The notes under the pieces: model-generated
Seen by the model: the letters and a program-made list of their open reading frames with translations, nothing else
Databases searched by the model: none
What the model was told of the DNA's origin: nothing
Source: Limnohabitans sp. 103DPR2
GTDB lineage: Bacteria; Pseudomonadota; Gammaproteobacteria; Burkholderiales; Burkholderiaceae_C
Length of the DNA stretch: 64,000 bases
Direction: 5' to 3'
Assembly: GCF_001412575.1 (NCBI RefSeq)
Contig: NZ_CP011834.1
Coordinates: 1,178,001 to 1,242,000, forward strand
Shown: positions 8,450 through 17,462 of the stretch, one piece after another
Layout of the letters: each line of letters starts with the position of its first letter
Position numbering within the stretch: the stretch's first letter is position 1
Program-made: the position numbers and the translations under genes

Positions 8450-10648
8450 ATGAATTTCAAACAACCTGCCGTCCTGGCCCTCGTTTCTTTAACGTCTTCT
8501 TGGGGCTGGGCGCAGCAAACGCCCCCACCCAACACGCCTGTCCAAGACATGGGCCGCGTTGAGATCAAAAGCAACCGCGACAACGATACCGAAGAGCGCC
8601 GTCAATCGACTGCGGCCAAGATTGTGATTGGGCGCGAGGAGCTCGACAAGCAAGGCGATGGCACGTTGGGCGAGGTACTCAAACGCTTACCGGGTGTCAC
8701 CATTCAAGGTGCACCTGGACGCGGCGGCGCCATTCGCATGCGGGGTTTGGGCGGTGGCTATACCCAAATTTTGATGGATGGTCAGCGGGTTCCGCCCGGC
8801 TTTTCAATTGACTCGCTCACGCCCGAGATGATTGAAAAAGTTGAAATCCTTCGCGCACCGACCGCCGAAACCGGTGCACGCGCCATTGCGGGCACCATCA
8901 ACATCGTTTTGCGTGAAGGTCTGCGTGCCAATCCGGATGATTTGAAAGTGGGTGCGGGTTTTGAAAATGGACATCGCTCAGAAGGTTTGAACTGGGTTCA
9001 CAACATCAAATCAGAAGCCTTGAATGGTACTTTCACGGTATCGGCCCTCAACAATTGGCGCCCGGAACAGAGCACCACCCTGACCGACACCGATGTCGAT
9101 GCTTTGGGCAGAATGCCTGCATGGTCTTCTCACCGGGAGCGCAACGCAGAAAGCTTAGGCCAACGACAAAGTCTGAATGCCAATGCGCGTTTGATGTGGC
9201 GTGGCGAGCAGGGCAAAACGTTGGTGCTGATGCCTTTCATGGTTTATTCGGAGTTCAACAGTTTGGGCCGTGTCGATTTGTTGGAAAACAAAACGATCGG
9301 CGGAATGGTTCAGCCTGTTGCATATGACAGTGCCAACACCTCCAACAACAATCGATTTGTGATGACCCGCTTAAACGGTCAATGGAATCAGCGCTTTTCT
9401 GCAGACACGCGTTTTGAATTCAAATTTGGTTTAGGTGAGTCGCATTACAAATCGCAATTCAATCAATTTGAGTTGGGTTCTACGGGCTTGCTGAACACGA
9501 TGCAAGAGACGCAAAGTTTCAAAGATTTGTCGCAGTCTTGGAATGGCAAACTCACACAAGTTTTGAGCAATGGTCATCAACTTGTGAGTGGTGTTGAGTT
9601 GGAAGGTGTGCGTCGAAGTGAAGATGCTGTGGCTGAAGTTGCCGACGATGCAGGCAACATGCGCGCACGAACCCAGCGATGGGCGCTCTATACGCAAGAC
9701 GAGTGGTCAATCAACTCTAATTGGAGCGCACATGCAGGTCTGCGCTACGAAAGCATCTTGACTGAAGGTGTGAATGAAGAAGGGGAGAAGCGCAACAAGA
9801 GTGGCGTGCTGACGCCCTTGTTGCATGCGGTTTGGAAGCCTGTGCCCGAAAGTCGCGATCAGGTTCGAATGAGTCTCACGCGCAGTTACAAAACGCCCAC
9901 CTTGTTCAATTTGGTGGCGCGCACGGCTTTGTCTCGCGAGACCAACAGCCCCACACGACCAGACCGCATTGGCAATCCTGGCCTAAAGCCCGAGCTGGCA
10001 ACCGGCATTGATGTGGCCGTTGAGCGCTATTTGGCAGATGGTGGTGTCTTGAGTGCCAATGTGTTCAGACGCAACATCAGTGACCTGATTCGATATGTCA
10101 CCAGCGAGCGCTACGACACGGTTTGGGCGCCCGGACAGAGGCGCTTTGTGTCGAGTCCGCAAAACGTGGGAGATGCCATCACACAGGGCATCGAGTTAGA
10201 AGCCAAGTTTCGCTTGGACCAAGTGTGGACCGCTGTGCCCCCTGTGGACATTCGAAGCAATTTGAGTTTCTTTAACTCCCGTGTGTTGGATGTTTTAGGC
10301 CCCAACAACCGTTTGGACCAGCAACCTAAGATGACCGCCAATTTGGGCAGTGACTACCGCATTCGAGCCTTCCCTCTGACCGTGGGCGGCAACATCAACA
10401 TCAACCCTGACTACACCACCCGTCGCACGCAAGAGCAATGGGTTTATCAAGGCTCTAAACGTGTGGTTGATGTGTATGGCCTCTGGAAATTCAATCCAGC
10501 CACAGCCCTGCGTGTCACGATCAGCAACTTGACGCCTCGCGATTATTTGACGGGCACCACCTACATCGGCAGTGGCTTCTCTGAGACAGCCAATACCAAC
10601 ACGCGCAATTGGCAGAATGTTCAAGTGCGCATGGAAATGAAAATTTAA
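8450..10648 (+). CDS. TonB-dependent outer-membrane receptor
   Basis: A 732-residue receptor with a signal peptide ending GWAQ (about residue 22); this fixes the start at 8450, because the longer frame would bury the signal. A TonB-box-like segment is followed by the plug domain: GEVLKRLPGVTIQG, IRMRGLGGGYTQILMDGQ, and the VEILRAPTAETG / IAGTINIVLRE motifs. The remaining roughly 550 residues are a beta-barrel, and the last residue region (VQVRMEMKI) fits an outer-membrane insertion signal. Such receptors import siderophores, haem, cobalamin or carbohydrates. No neighbour reveals the ligand; the hydrolase 12 bases downstream may be co-transcribed. No Fur box was recognised. Confidence 0.93.
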   Translation: MNFKQPAVLALVSLTSSWGWAQQTPPPNTPVQDMGRVEIKSNRDNDTEERRQSTAAKIVIGREELDKQGDGTLGEVLKRLPGVTIQGAPGRGGAIRMRGLGGGYTQILMDGQRVPPGFSIDSLTPEMIEKVEILRAPTAETGARAIAGTINIVLREGLRANPDDLKVGAGFENGHRSEGLNWVHNIKSEALNGTFTVSALNNWRPEQSTTLTDTDVDALGRMPAWSSHRERNAESLGQRQSLNANARLMWRGEQGKTLVLMPFMVYSEFNSLGRVDLLENKTIGGMVQPVAYDSANTSNNNRFVMTRLNGQWNQRFSADTRFEFKFGLGESHYKSQFNQFELGSTGLLNTMQETQSFKDLSQSWNGKLTQVLSNGHQLVSGVELEGVRRSEDAVAEVADDAGNMRARTQRWALYTQDEWSINSNWSAHAGLRYESILTEGVNEEGEKRNKSGVLTPLLHAVWKPVPESRDQVRMSLTRSYKTPTLFNLVARTALSRETNSPTRPDRIGNPGLKPELATGIDVAVERYLADGGVLSANVFRRNISDLIRYVTSERYDTVWAPGQRRFVSSPQNVGDAITQGIELEAKFRLDQVWTAVPPVDIRSNLSFFNSRVLDVLGPNNRLDQQPKMTANLGSDYRIRAFPLTVGGNININPDYTTRRTQEQWVYQGSKRVVDVYGLWKFNPATALRVTISNLTPRDYLTGTTYIGSGFSETANTNTRNWQNVQVRMEMKI

Positions 10649-10660
10649 ACCAGGAATCTC

Positions 10661-11527
10661 ATGAGTACCCCAACAGCCGCTTGGTATGACAGCATGTACA
10701 ACAACCGTGCGCTGGTGCCCGACCATGCGGCACACTTTGCGAATTGGGCTCAGACCTCAGCCGATGCGCGTGCCTCCCTCCAACGCACTTTGGACATTGC
10801 GTATGGCGATGGTCCCAATGAAACGCTCGACATCTTTCCAGCCAAGCAAGCTAACGCGCCTGTGGTGGTGTTCATTCACGGTGGCTATTGGCGCAGCCTC
10901 GACAAAGCCGATCACTCGTTTGTCGCGCCGCCATTGCACGCCATGGGCGCCTGTGTCGTGGTGGTGAACTATGCGCTGTGCCCAGGCACGCCAGAGGCAC
11001 CGGTCACCATTCCCGACATTGCGCAACAAATGGTCAAAGCTTTGGCTTGGACTTGGCACAACATTGCCAAACACGGTGGCAATCCACATCACGTTGTGGT
11101 GGCAGGCCATTCTGCTGGCGGACATTTAGCAGCCATGGTGCTTGCTTGCAATTGGAAGCAGGTGGACAAAAGCATCCCTGAGCATTGGATTCAAAAAGCA
11201 TTGTCTATTTCAGGTTTGTACGACCTGACGCCACTTCGCAAAACACCCTTTTTGCAAGATTCTTTGAAGCTCACCACCAAACATGCTCGAATGGCCAGTC
11301 CAGCCTTGTGGCCACGACCCAAGGAAGGCGTGTTGTATACCGTAGCAGGCGGTGACGAGAGTGCTGAGTTTTTGCGACACAACCGTTTGATCCATCAAAC
11401 CTGGGGTCCCAAAACTGTGCCGGTATGTGAGGACTTGGCCGGCTTGAATCACTTCAGCATCGTGACGGACCTCACAAAAAAAGGCACTCGACTGAGTGCC
11501 TTGATGAAGCAGCTGCTTCAGGCCTGA
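10661..11527 (+). CDS. Alpha/beta hydrolase, arylformamidase/BD-FAE-like
   Basis: A 288-residue cytoplasmic serine hydrolase. VFIHGGYWRS carries the HGGYW oxyanion motif typical of kynurenine formamidase-like esterases. The nucleophile elbow is GHSAGGH. Near the end NHFSIV supplies the catalytic histidine, and an aspartate/glutamate precedes it. It starts 12 bases after the TonB receptor gene, so the two are probably one transcript. No tryptophan-catabolic gene is near, so kynurenine formamidase activity is only a possibility. The last coding bases also contain a terminator hairpin that serves the convergent gene. Confidence 0.82.
   Translation: MSTPTAAWYDSMYNNRALVPDHAAHFANWAQTSADARASLQRTLDIAYGDGPNETLDIFPAKQANAPVVVFIHGGYWRSLDKADHSFVAPPLHAMGACVVVVNYALCPGTPEAPVTIPDIAQQMVKALAWTWHNIAKHGGNPHHVVVAGHSAGGHLAAMVLACNWKQVDKSIPEHWIQKALSISGLYDLTPLRKTPFLQDSLKLTTKHARMASPALWPRPKEGVLYTVAGGDESAEFLRHNRLIHQTWGPKTVPVCEDLAGLNHFSIVTDLTKKGTRLSALMKQLLQA
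11476..11502 (-). terminator. Terminator of the Bug gene, inside the convergent hydrolase gene
   Basis: AAGGCACTC-gact-GAGTGCCTT hairpin. On the minus strand it is followed by seven T residues in total. It lies 59 bases past the Bug stop but within the last 18 codons of the plus-strand hydrolase gene. Confidence 0.75.
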
Positions 11528-11560
11528 GTGTTCAAACACAGGGCCTGAAGACAACAGGCT

Positions 11561-12532
11561 TTATTCGGGTTCGATTTTGGCGTCACGAACCACTTTGCCC
11601 CAACGTGGCGCTTCGGCTTTGATCAAAGCTGCGAATTGCTCGGGGGTACCGCCGCCCATTTCATTGCCTTGGCTCAAGATCTTCTCTTTCACTTCGGGGT
11701 CTTGCAGGGCTTTGTTCAATGTGGCGTTGAGCAACTTGACCAAATCGGCAGGCATGCCTTTGGGGCCAACCAAACCTTGCCAGTTTTGCACTTCCACTTC
11801 TGCGTAACCCTGCTCCGCCATGGTGGGCAGATCGGGTAACAGGGGAGAGCGGTTTTTGCTGGTAATGGCCAATGCGCGCAGACGGCCGCCTTTGATGGCG
11901 GGCATGGCAGAGTACATCTGCTCAAACATCATGTTGACCTGGCCGCCCATCAAATCGGTGGCGCCGGCGGAACCGCTCTTGTAGGGCGCATGAATCATGT
12001 CGATGCCAGCGGCGTGTTCGAGCAAGGCACCGCTGAGGTGGTGAGAGCCACCAATGCCACCTGAGGCGTAGCTGAGCTTGCCTGGATTGGCTTTGGCTGC
12101 AGCAACGATGTCTTTGACAGATTTGTAGGGTGAGTCGTTGCGCACCATCAAAATCAGGGGGCCTTTTTCGATCAAGCCAATTGGCACGATGTCATTGAAA
12201 GGGTCGAAGTTGAGTTTTTTGAACAACGCATGATTCACCGCCAAGGGGGCAAAGTTGCCCATGCCAATGGTGTAGCCATCAGGCTTGCCACGTGCGATGG
12301 CCTCTGTACCAATGTTGCCACCCGCACCGGCTTTGTTGTCGATGATGATGGTTTGATTCAAGATGGCGCCCATGGCTTTGGCCACTTGACGTGATCGAGA
12401 GTCGGCATTGCCGCCTGCTGCATAAGGACAAATCCATGTGATGGGTTTGCTGGGGTATTTATCTTGGGCCTGGGCCAAGCTTGGAAGCAAAGCAGCACTG
12501 CCAGCCGCTTGCAGGAGTTCACGACGTTTCAT
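11561..12532 (-). CDS. Bug family (TctC-like) periplasmic binding protein
   Basis: A 323-residue solute receptor of the tripartite tricarboxylate transporter type. The N terminus MKRRELLQAAGSAALL ends in a signal peptide (QAQ). Family landmarks are YPSKPITWICPYAAGGNAD, DNKAGAGGNIG, and the ligand loop SYASGGIGGSHHL. I start at the ATG at 12532 because AGGTG sits 6 bases upstream; a GTG three codons earlier is the alternative. It is an orphan like the Bug gene at 5128, from which it differs clearly in sequence. The ligand is unknown. Confidence 0.9.
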   Translation of the reverse strand: MKRRELLQAAGSAALLPSLAQAQDKYPSKPITWICPYAAGGNADSRSRQVAKAMGAILNQTIIIDNKAGAGGNIGTEAIARGKPDGYTIGMGNFAPLAVNHALFKKLNFDPFNDIVPIGLIEKGPLILMVRNDSPYKSVKDIVAAAKANPGKLSYASGGIGGSHHLSGALLEHAAGIDMIHAPYKSGSAGATDLMGGQVNMMFEQMYSAMPAIKGGRLRALAITSKNRSPLLPDLPTMAEQGYAEVEVQNWQGLVGPKGMPADLVKLLNATLNKALQDPEVKEKILSQGNEMGGGTPEQFAALIKAEAPRWGKVVRDAKIEPE

Positions 12533-12621
12533 GAATGACACCTATGGTTGTAAAGAAGATAAGAATCTGGATTGTGCCTTGATTGCGCTGAGATTCAACT
12601 AGGTGTTCTCCTCAATGAAAT

Positions 12622-12641
12622 AAGGGGCCTAAGCCCCTTTT
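12622..12641 (-). terminator. Terminator downstream of guaC
   Basis: AAGGGGC-ctaa-GCCCCTTT hairpin located 34 bases after the guaC stop codon. T-rich bases follow on the minus strand (CCTTATTTC). Confidence 0.75.
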
Positions 12642-12674
12642 GCAATGTGGGATTGGACATCCCCAGGCTTGCAC

Positions 12675-13652
12675 TTACATCAGCAGGTGTTCGCCTGCGT
12701 TGTCGCCGCCCAAAATCACGTAGTTCACTTTGCGAATGTCCATGAGCTTGGTGCCGCCTGAATAGCTGATGGAGCTTTGGGTGTCTTGTTCCATCTCGAT
12801 CAGGGTGTTGGCCAGTTTGCCCTTGATGGGCTCCAAAATGCGCTTGCCTTCCACGTGCTTGTACTCGCCCTTGTTGAAGTCGGAAGCCGAGCCGTAGTAC
12901 TCTTTGTACAGCTTGCCGTCCACTTCCACGGTGGCGCCAGGCGACTCTTCGTGGCCTGCCAACATGGAGCCGATCATGATCATGGTGGCGCCAAAGCGAA
13001 TGCTCTTGGCAATGTCGCCGTGCTCACGAATGCCGCCGTCAGCAATGATGGGCTTGGTGGCCACGCGAGCACACCATTTGAGGGCTGACAGCTGCCAACC
13101 GCCTGTACCAAAACCTGTTTTGAGTTTGGTGATGCAAACCTTGCCAGGGCCAATGCCCACTTTGGTGGCATCTGCACCCCAGTTTTCCAAATCAATGATG
13201 GCTTCGGGCGTGCCCACGTTGCCAGCAATGATGAAAGACTTGGGCAGCTTTTCTTTCAGGGTGTGAATCATCTTTTGCACGCTGTCGGCATGGCCGTGTG
13301 CAATGTCGATGGTGATGTACTCGGGCGTGAGACCTTCGGCCACCAATTGATTCACGGTGTCGTAGTCGGGTGCTTTCACGCCTAAAGAAATGGAGGCGAA
13401 AAGACCCTTGGCATGCATGTCGCGAACAAATTTGACATTGTCCAAGTCGAAGCGGTGCATGACATAAAAGTAACCGTTTTGCGCCATCCATGCGCAAATC
13501 TCTTCGTTCACCACCGTCTTCATGTTGGCCGGTACCACCGGCAGACGGAATTTGCGGCCACCCAGCTCTACGCCTGCGTCGCACTCAGAACGGCTTTCCA
13601 CGCGGCATTTGCGAGGAAGCAACAAGATATTGTCGTAATCAAAAATTTCCAT
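12675..13652 (-). CDS. guaC: GMP reductase
   Basis: A 325-residue cytoplasmic enzyme that reduces GMP to IMP with NADPH, returning guanine nucleotides to the purine pool. It shows the IMPDH/GMPR barrel without CBS domains: the [10 protein letters not shown] start, catalytic cysteine loop [11 protein letters not shown], the phosphate-binding [15 protein letters not shown], and [14 protein letters not shown]. The length fits the shorter bacterial GuaC class. It is divergent from uvrD. The 179-base leader contains a strong minus-strand hairpin with a T8 tract, which suggests transcriptional control of guaC. Confidence 0.96.
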   Translation of the reverse strand: MEIFDYDNILLLPRKCRVESRSECDAGVELGGRKFRLPVVPANMKTVVNEEICAWMAQNGYFYVMHRFDLDNVKFVRDMHAKGLFASISLGVKAPDYDTVNQLVAEGLTPEYITIDIAHGHADSVQKMIHTLKEKLPKSFIIAGNVGTPEAIIDLENWGADATKVGIGPGKVCITKLKTGFGTGGWQLSALKWCARVATKPIIADGGIREHGDIAKSIRFGATMIMIGSMLAGHEESPGATVEVDGKLYKEYYGSASDFNKGEYKHVEGKRILEPIKGKLANTLIEMEQDTQSSISYSGGTKLMDIRKVNYVILGGDNAGEHLLM

Positions 13653-13731
13653 TTAACCAAGCTCCAAAAGGATCGTTGAAAGAACGAGTGAGCGCTTGGC
13701 TTGGCCGGTTTGGTCTGTCCCTTTTTTGAAC

Positions 13732-13765
13732 AAAAAAAACCGGGCGCAAGAATCTTGGGCCCGGT
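13732..13765 (-). terminator. Intrinsic terminator or attenuator in the guaC leader
   Basis: Read on the minus strand, ACCGGGC (13765-13759) pairs with GCCCGGT (13745-13739), with an inner CAAG/CTTG pairing, and is followed by eight T residues (13738-13732). It lies about 80 bases upstream of the guaC start. No gene lies upstream on that strand for it to terminate. Confidence 0.7.
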
Positions 13766-13770
13766 GTCTG

Positions 13771-13801
13771 ATTCTACTCGTTTTGTTTTGCTTTTTGCCA
13801 A
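13771..13801 (-). promoter_or_regulatory. Putative guaC promoter
   Basis: On the minus strand TTGGCA (13801-13796) and TAGAAT (13776-13771) are 19 bases apart. Initiation would fall around 13764, right at the foot of the terminator-like hairpin. Confidence 0.4.
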
Positions 13802-13819
13802 CAAGGCTTCAAGAGTTTC

Positions 13820-13831
13820 TACAATTGGGGG
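13820..13831 (+). promoter_or_regulatory. Putative -10 element abutting the uvrD start codon
   Basis: TACAAT (13820-13825), then TGGGGG, then the ATG at 13832. Normal initiation spacing would put the first transcribed base on or next to the start codon. Confidence 0.4.
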
Positions 13832-16129
13832 ATGTATGACCAAACGCCCCTGTTGAACAACCTGAACCCCGAGCAATTGCGGGCTGTCACCCTGCCTTCG
13901 GAGTCGGCCCTCATTCTGGCGGGGGCCGGTTCAGGCAAAACCCGGGTATTGACCACTCGAATCGCTTGGTTATTGCAGACCTCGCAGGTGGGCTCGGGCG
14001 GCATTTTGGCCGTGACCTTTACCAACAAGGCCGCCAAAGAGATGATGCTCCGCTTGCAAGCCATGCTGCCCGTCAACGTTCGGGGCATGTGGATTGGCAC
14101 ATTCCACGGCCTGTGCAATCGGTTTTTGCGGGCCCATTACAAAATGGCCAACTTGCCGCAAACCTTCCAAATTTTGGACACGCAAGACCAGTTGTCGGCC
14201 ATCAAACGTTTGTGCAAACAGCATGGCGTCGACGATGAACGTTTTCCGCCCAAGCAATTGCAGTGGTTCATTGCAGGCTGCAAAGAGGATGGACTGCGCC
14301 CCAAAGATGTGGATGTACGAGACGATGAAACCCGCCGCAAAGTCGAGATCTACCAACTCTACGAAGACCAGTGCCAGCGAGAAGGCGTGGTGGATTTTGG
14401 CGAATTGATGCTGCGGTCGTACGAGCTCCTGCGCGACAACGAAGCTATACGCATGCATTATCGTGCGCGCTTCAAACACGTGTTGATTGATGAGTTTCAA
14501 GACACTAACAAGTTGCAATACGCCTGGATCAAAATGATTGCAGGCTTGCCCGCAGAGCATGGCAGCGCGGTGCTGGCAGTGGGTGACGATGACCAAAGCA
14601 TTTACGCTTTCCGCGGTGCGCGTGTGGGCAACATGGCCGACTTTGTGCGTGAATTTGGTGTGCAGCATCAAATCAAGCTGGAACAAAACTATCGCAGCTA
14701 CAGCAATATTTTGGATTCAGCCAATGCGCTCATTGGCAACAACAAAAATCGCTTGGGCAAAAACTTGCGCACCGATCAAGGCGCCGGCGAGCCAGTGCGG
14801 GTGTACGAGTCCACCAGCGACTTTGCAGAAGCGCAGTGGTTGGTCGATGAGATCAGACAACTGGTCAAAGGCGATGGCTTTACGCGCAAAGAAGTGGCGG
14901 TTTTGTATCGCAGCAATGCCCAAAGCCGCGTGATGGAAACGGCCTTGTTCAATGCGGGTGTGCCCTACAAAGTTTATGGCGGTCTGCGCTTCTTTGAACG
15001 TGCCGAAATCAAACATGCTTTGGCCTACTTGCGCATTTTGGAGAACCCCAACGACGACACCAGTTTCTTGCGCATCGTGAATTTTCCGCCGCGCGGCATT
15101 GGCGCGCGCAGTGTGGAGCAATTGCAAGATGCGGCCAAAGGCTTGGGCTGCTCCCTGCACGACGCGGTCAGTACCACTGCAGGCAAAGCTGGTGCCAAGT
15201 TGGCCAGTTTTGTGGCCATGATCGATGTGATGCGGGAGCAAACGCCTGGCATGACATTGCGAGAGATCATTGAATTGGTGTTGGACAAAACGGGCTTGAT
15301 TGAGCATTACAAGACAGAAAAAGAAGGTGCCGACCGCGTAGAAAACTTGGAAGAGTTGGTCAATGCGGCAGAGAGTTTTGTGACACAAGAAGGCTTTGGC
15401 CGCGATGCCGAAGCCACGGCCCAAGACATGGCGCCCAACGCGGAAGATGGCGAAGTGATGTCACCCTTGGCGGCCTTCTTAACGCATGCAGCCCTGGAAG
15501 CCGGTGACAACCAAGCGCAAGCGGGCGAAGATGCCATCCAACTCATGACTGTTCATGCCAGCAAGGGCCTGGAATTTGATGCGGTGTTCATCAGCGGTTT
15601 GGAAGAGGGCTTGTTCCCTCATGAAAATTCGATGAACGATTACGACGGTTTGGAGGAAGAGCGAAGGCTGATGTACGTGGCCATTACACGTGCCCGCAAA
15701 CGCTTGTACCTCAGCCATTCGCAAACGCGCATGCTGCATGGCCAAACGCGTTACAACCTGAAAAGCCGCTTTTTAGACGAACTGCCAGAAGACTGCTTGA
15801 AGTGGATCACGCCCAAGAATCCAGGCTTTGCAACGGGTTTGGGAGGGGGCTGGGCTTCGCCTGCCCAGGCCTTCCAGGCTAAACCTGCTTGGGGCCACAG
15901 CAGTTTGGGCTCGGCCGAGACTTACAAAAGCCCGCCCGTGCCTGTGCAAAAATCAGAGCCTTCGCATGGCATCAAAGCGAACATGAAAGTGTTTCACACC
16001 AAGTTTGGTGAAGGCAAGGTGTTGGCCGTGGAGGGCGCTGGCGCTGATGCGCGGGCCCAAGTGAATTTCCCACGTCATGGGGTCAAGTGGTTGGCCTTGT
16101 CGGTGGCCAAGTTGACGCCCGTTGAATGA
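13832..16129 (+). CDS. uvrD: UvrD/Rep-type superfamily 1 DNA helicase
   Basis: A 765-residue 3'-5' ATP-dependent DNA helicase for nucleotide excision and mismatch repair. Motifs in order: LNPEQLRAV (Q motif), Walker A GAGSGKTR, Ia (VTFTNKAAKEM), DEFQDTN (II), VGDDDQSIYAFRGA (III), LEQNYRS (IV), LMTVHASKGLEFD (V), and YVAITRARKRL (VI). The C terminus (KVFHTKFGEGKVL...) is the Tudor-like tail that binds RNA polymerase in UvrD/PcrA. Length and tail favour UvrD over Rep. Its start codon is preceded by TACAATTGGGGG, so the mRNA may be nearly leaderless. Confidence 0.93.
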   Translation: MYDQTPLLNNLNPEQLRAVTLPSESALILAGAGSGKTRVLTTRIAWLLQTSQVGSGGILAVTFTNKAAKEMMLRLQAMLPVNVRGMWIGTFHGLCNRFLRAHYKMANLPQTFQILDTQDQLSAIKRLCKQHGVDDERFPPKQLQWFIAGCKEDGLRPKDVDVRDDETRRKVEIYQLYEDQCQREGVVDFGELMLRSYELLRDNEAIRMHYRARFKHVLIDEFQDTNKLQYAWIKMIAGLPAEHGSAVLAVGDDDQSIYAFRGARVGNMADFVREFGVQHQIKLEQNYRSYSNILDSANALIGNNKNRLGKNLRTDQGAGEPVRVYESTSDFAEAQWLVDEIRQLVKGDGFTRKEVAVLYRSNAQSRVMETALFNAGVPYKVYGGLRFFERAEIKHALAYLRILENPNDDTSFLRIVNFPPRGIGARSVEQLQDAAKGLGCSLHDAVSTTAGKAGAKLASFVAMIDVMREQTPGMTLREIIELVLDKTGLIEHYKTEKEGADRVENLEELVNAAESFVTQEGFGRDAEATAQDMAPNAEDGEVMSPLAAFLTHAALEAGDNQAQAGEDAIQLMTVHASKGLEFDAVFISGLEEGLFPHENSMNDYDGLEEERRLMYVAITRARKRLYLSHSQTRMLHGQTRYNLKSRFLDELPEDCLKWITPKNPGFATGLGGGWASPAQAFQAKPAWGHSSLGSAETYKSPPVPVQKSEPSHGIKANMKVFHTKFGEGKVLAVEGAGADARAQVNFPRHGVKWLALSVAKLTPVE

Positions 16130-16153
16130 ATTGAATTTTAGGAAGAAGACAAC

Positions 16154-16630
16154 ATGAAAATTGAAAAAGACACCGTCGTGACCTTGAAATACAAAGTGTC
16201 CGATGCACAAGGTAAATTGTTAGAAGCCGCCGAAGAGCCTATGGCCTATTTGCATGGCGGCTACGAAAACACCTTGCCCAAAATTGAAGAAGCTTTGGAT
16301 GGCCAAGAAAAGGGTTACCAAACCACCTTGGTTTTGTCGGCGGCCGATTCATTTGGTGAGCGCGACGAAAGCCTGCTGCAAACCATGCCCAAAAAAGATT
16401 TTCCACCTGGCGTGAAAGTGGGCGGTCAATTGCGCGGGCGCACGCCTGATGGCCGTGAAGCCATTTTCAATGTCGTCAAAATCAAAGGCGATACGGTCAT
16501 GCTCGATGGCAATCACCCATGGGCTGGCCAAACTCTGCGATTCCAATTGAACGTGATTGACGTGCGCGCGGCCATTCAAGAAGAGATTGAACACCGTCAC
16601 GTCCATGGTGCGCATGGACACCACCATTGA
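16154..16630 (+). CDS. slyD: FKBP-type peptidyl-prolyl isomerase SlyD
   Basis: A 158-residue cytoplasmic prolyl isomerase and chaperone that also binds nickel. It has the FKBP domain split by the insert-in-flap chaperone domain (about residues 70-125) and a histidine-rich tail (HRHVHGAHGHHH), the metal-binding end of SlyD. The start is preceded by AGGAAGA. It lies 24 bases after uvrD and ends in a strong terminator. Confidence 0.95.
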   Translation: MKIEKDTVVTLKYKVSDAQGKLLEAAEEPMAYLHGGYENTLPKIEEALDGQEKGYQTTLVLSAADSFGERDESLLQTMPKKDFPPGVKVGGQLRGRTPDGREAIFNVVKIKGDTVMLDGNHPWAGQTLRFQLNVIDVRAAIQEEIEHRHVHGAHGHHH

Positions 16631-16646
16631 TTGAATGCTTCGCATT

Positions 16647-16675
16647 AAAAAAGCCTGCTGTTGCAGGCTTTTTTT
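16647..16675. terminator. Bidirectional terminator between slyD and the BPSS1780-type gene
   Basis: AAAAAAGCCTGC-tgt-TGCAGGCTTTTTTT gives a strong hairpin with T runs on both strands, between two convergent genes. Confidence 0.9.
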
Positions 16676-17462
16676 AGGCTTGTGTTTCGCTGCCGGGGGA
16701 TGGCAGATCAAAGCAATCTTTGACACTGAAGTAGACCGATGTGAAAAACATGGCGGCCATGAGCAAAGCGCCAGGCATTAAGACAGCGCCCGATAGATCG
16801 TTGCCCCCTAAGGCACTGCTCACCATCAAGATGACGGTTGCACCTGCCACGAAAACCACAATCCATGCCAACAGGTAAACGGCAAATGCACCCAAGTTGC
16901 GCCAGCAGGCAACAGCACTGAAGAACATGCTTTTAACCGGCGGAACGCCGTGCCAATGCACCAGGGCAGGGGCGTGCCAAAACATCATGGACAAAGGGAT
17001 GTAGAGCACGGTGGCCAACCACATGGCCATTTGAAAATCAGAAGCATTGACAACTTCGGGTGTGATGGGTGAATTGGCCAAATAGACCTTGGCAAAACCA
17101 CCGCCATCGACCATGGCCGAAATGAGCATGACCGCTAAAAAACTTGCTGCATAAAGCAGCCCCAAAATGAGCATGGCCTTGAGTCGTTGTTGACCTGCGC
17201 GAAAGGCAATCATGAGCACCATGGGCATGGGGAATTTGCCAGAAGCCGCTTGCTCGGTGGCCACCATCAGACCCAATGTGGCAGCTGGCAGGATGACCAA
17301 GGCCAGGGCAGCGCCAATGACCGGGATCATGGACAGCACAGAGACCCAAGCCATGAACAAAAAGAACAAGCCCGTGAAGGCCAAGGGCTGACGCCAAAAA
17401 GTGCGAATGCCTTGTTGAACCCAAGCCAAGCCTTGTTTGGCTGGAACGATGTGAAGCTTCAT
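16674..17462 (-). CDS. BPSS1780-type integral membrane protein, function unknown
   Basis: A 262-residue inner-membrane protein with about six hydrophobic segments (roughly residues 28-58, 90-117, 145-165, 185-212 and 220-245). The N terminus reads HIVPAKQGLAWVQQGIRTF, which I recognise as the signature of a conserved Burkholderiales family with no assigned role. Its start codon overlaps the thrB stop by 4 bases, so it is translationally coupled to thrB. That link to threonine synthesis is positional only. Confidence 0.75.
   Translation of the reverse strand: MKLHIVPAKQGLAWVQQGIRTFWRQPLAFTGLFFLFMAWVSVLSMIPVIGAALALVILPAATLGLMVATEQAASGKFPMPMVLMIAFRAGQQRLKAMLILGLLYAASFLAVMLISAMVDGGGFAKVYLANSPITPEVVNASDFQMAMWLATVLYIPLSMMFWHAPALVHWHGVPPVKSMFFSAVACWRNLGAFAVYLLAWIVVFVAGATVILMVSSALGGNDLSGAVLMPGALLMAAMFFTSVYFSVKDCFDLPSPGSETQA

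Noticed and set aside
16154..16630. His-rich end of slyD as a frameshift or artefact
   Set aside because: A histidine-rich tail is normal for SlyD, and the frame ends cleanly before a terminator.
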